DNA of 5,090 nt from an uncultured Clostridia bacterium. Lineage in GTDB: Bacteria > Bacillota > Clostridia > TANB77 > CAG-508. Location: positions 1 through 5,090 of the forward strand of contig CANRBO010000082.1 of the NCBI GenBank assembly GCA_947628885.1. Reading direction: 5' to 3'. This document shows, piece by piece, positions 3,391-5,090 of this stretch. The notes under the pieces are model-generated. The model saw only the letters and a program-made list of their open reading frames with translations. It searched no databases and was not told the DNA's origin. Position numbers and translations under genes: made by a program. Position 1 is the first letter of the stretch; every line of letters starts with the position of its first letter.

Positions 3391-5090
3391 TTATTTAATC
3401 AATATCTCATCTTCTTTTGTTGTGACTTCCGCTTTTTTGCCTATTTTTCCGTCGAGCATTGCTTCTGCAATTTTATCTTCTATCATTGTTTGTATTGCTC
3501 TTCTTAAAGGTCTTGCTCCATAAGTTTCATCAGTTCCTTTTTTTGCTACTAAATCTTTTGCTTTTTCATCTACTTTAAGTTCTATTTCTTGGACTTTCAA
3601 TAGTTTTTCTACTTTATTTATCATTAAGTCGACTATTTTTCTAATTTGCTCTTCATTTAATTTATGGAATACAATTATTTCGTCTATACGGTTTAGGAAT
3701 TCAGGCTTGAATTCCTTCTTTAATTCGCCCATTACTTCTTTTTTGATATTTTCGTATTCTTTATTTTTGTCGGTTTCGTCATTAGCACTTGTAAATCCAA
3801 GTGTTTTCTTTTCTGTTATCATCCTTGCTCCGACATTTGATGTCATAATTATTACTGTGTTTTTGAAACTTACTGTTCTTCCTTGATTGTCTGTAAGTCT
3901 TCCGTCATCTAACAATTGTAATAACATATTCATTACATCAGGATGTGCTTTCTCTATCTCGTCAAATAATATTACTGAATATGGTTTTCTTCTTACTTTT
4001 TCAGTAAGTTGTCCTGCTTCATCATATCCAACATATCCTGGAGGAGCTCCTATTAGCTTTGCTGTTGCTTCCATATATTCTGACATATCTATTCTTATCA
4101 TTGAGTCTTCTGTTCCGAATAGACTTTCTGCTAATGCTTTTGATAATTCTGTTTTACCAACACCTGTTGGTCCTAAGAATAGAAATGATCCTATTGGTTT
4201 ATTTGGATCTTTTAGTCCCATCCTACTTCTTTTAATTGCTTTTGCTACTGCTGATACTGCTTCTTCTTGTCCAATAACTCTTTCATGAAGATTTGCTTCT
4301 AAATTTTTTAACTTTTCGTTTTCACTTTCTGATACTTTTGATACTGGTATCCCAGTCCATGCGGCTACAACGTCTGCTATGTCGTCATATCCTAGATTTT
4401 GTACTTCTTTTGAATTTTTATTTTCCCAGTCTTTTTTTGCTTTTTCATATTCTTTTTTCATTGTGTTTTCTTTGTCTCTTAACTTAGCTGCTTTTTCAAA
4501 TTCTTGTATTCTAATTGCATCTTCTTTTGATTTATCTATTCCTTCTATTTCTTCTTTAATTTTTCTAACTTCTTCAGGCTCTGTATAGTTTTTCATTTTT
4601 ACTCTTGATGCTGCTTCATCCATTAAATCGACTGCTTTATCAGGTAAAAATCTATCATTAATATATCTTGATGATAATTCTACAGATGCTTTTATTGCTT
4701 CGTCAGTAATTTTTACATTGTGGTGTGCTTCATACTTATCTCGTAAACCATTTAATATTTGTATTGTTTCTTCTTCAGTTGGTTCGTTTACATTTACTTT
4801 ACTAAATCTTCTTTCTAGTGCAGCGTCTTTTTCAATATATTTCATATATTCTTTTAATGTTGTTGCTCCAATTAATTGTATTTCTCCCCTTGCTAAAAGT
4901 GGCTTTAATATGTTTGCTGCATCAACTGCTCCTTCTGCTGAGCCAGCTCCGACGATTGTATGAATTTCATCTATAAATAGAATTACATCTTTTGCTTTTT
5001 GTACTTCTTTTAGTGCCTTTTTTATTCTTTCTTCAAAATCGCCTCTATATTTTGCTCCTGCTACCATGCTTGAAATATCTATTGATACTA
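3391..5090 (-). CDS. clpC: ClpC-type HSP100 unfoldase, C-terminal 565 residues (N-terminus outside window)
   Basis: ClpC is a hexameric AAA+ unfoldase that feeds proteins to the ClpP protease in the cytosol. The frame is open to the right edge (VSIDISS before MVAGAKYRG), so the Met at 5065-5067 is internal; the N-domain and D1 Walker A are missing. Counting from the first visible residue: D1 Walker B VILFIDE 35-41, arginine fingers R93-R94, a short middle domain with a UVR-type motif QEFEKAAKLRDKE 195-207 (which separates ClpC from ClpB), D2 Walker A GPTGVGKT 306-313, pore loop GAPPGYVGY 347-355, D2 Walker B VILFDE 372-377, a ClpP-docking LGF at 430-432, Arg467, and sensor-2 GARPLRR 524-530. 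The stretch EATAKLIG (340-347) is two residues shorter than the usual E-K-H-S-V-S-K-L-I-G. Upstream genes that often accompany clpC (ctsR, mcsA, mcsB) cannot be checked. Confidence 0.95.
   Translation of the reverse strand, partial: VSIDISSMVAGAKYRGDFEERIKKALKEVQKAKDVILFIDEIHTIVGAGSAEGAVDAANILKPLLARGEIQLIGATTLKEYMKYIEKDAALERRFSKVNVNEPTEEETIQILNGLRDKYEAHHNVKITDEAIKASVELSSRYINDRFLPDKAVDLMDEAASRVKMKNYTEPEEVRKIKEEIEGIDKSKEDAIRIQEFEKAAKLRDKENTMKKEYEKAKKDWENKNSKEVQNLGYDDIADVVAAWTGIPVSKVSESENEKLKNLEANLHERVIGQEEAVSAVAKAIKRSRMGLKDPNKPIGSFLFLGPTGVGKTELSKALAESLFGTEDSMIRIDMSEYMEATAKLIGAPPGYVGYDEAGQLTEKVRRKPYSVILFDEIEKAHPDVMNMLLQLLDDGRLTDNQGRTVSFKNTVIIMTSNVGARMITEKKTLGFTSANDETDKNKEYENIKKEVMGELKKEFKPEFLNRIDEIIVFHKLNEEQIRKIVDLMINKVEKLLKVQEIELKVDEKAKDLVAKKGTDETYGARPLRRAIQTMIEDKIAEAMLDGKIGKKAEVTTKEDEILIK

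Noticed and set aside
3376..3400. Possible terminator at the end of clpC
   Set aside because: Only a weak, imperfect A/T pairing around the stop codon, with no GC-containing stem or U-tract.
3887..4963. Several plus-strand open frames opposite clpC
   Set aside because: They are complementary readings of a highly conserved gene, with no SD sites and no recognisable products.

Overview
The window is strongly AT-rich. Every gene I can support lies on the minus strand, so transcription runs from high to low coordinates. A Min-system MinD, a ClpC with a UVR-type middle domain, a two-OB-fold single-strand DNA-binding protein with the YICKPPIYR and NKSDYIPCIAWGR motifs typical of clostridia, purine-rich Shine-Dalgarno (SD) sites and near-consensus vegetative promoters all point to a low-GC Gram-positive bacterium, most likely class Clostridia. 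The genus cannot be read from the window.

Layout in order of transcription: (1) 5090-3391, clpC, entering the window already in frame, with its N-terminal part outside. (2) 3390-3307, a short gap with a near-perfect promoter. (3) 3306-1490, a run of five small, mostly membrane genes: a 140-aa single-span protein of unknown function; two half-size TauE/SafE permeases (131 and 122 aa) joined by an ATGA overlap; a 45-aa membrane peptide with a CAEC motif and a Met/Lys-rich tail; and a 107-aa signal-anchored protein with 16-residue Thr/Asn/Gln repeats, whose SD site lies in a strong hairpin. (4) 1489-1280, an intergenic region with the promoter of the next gene. (5) 1279-695, the two-OB-fold SSB-like gene with a TTG start. 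(6) 694-432, a likely terminator, an AT-rich hairpin and the minD promoter. (7) 431-1, the 5' part of minD, running off the left edge.

The end genes are housekeeping: ClpC unfolds proteins for ClpP, and MinD places the division septum. The central run looks like one transcription unit from the 3347-3375 promoter. If the two TauE/SafE halves pair, it would encode a two-subunit exporter with small membrane companions. No substrate can be read from sequence.

Points that deserve a second look: both the minD and the SSB-like promoter regions carry a perfect TGTAAH-N5-TGTAAH direct repeat, the form of a WalR box; the second OB fold of the SSB-like protein appears to lack an internal segment; ClpC lacks two residues in a highly conserved stretch before its D2 pore loop; the 107-aa repeat protein seems to have been shortened by a nonsense change inside a fourth, decayed repeat; and its SD site is sequestered in a 12-bp stem. 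I see no CRISPR array, tRNA, rRNA, insertion sequence or recognisable defence system, and no claim of a wholly new system is supported.
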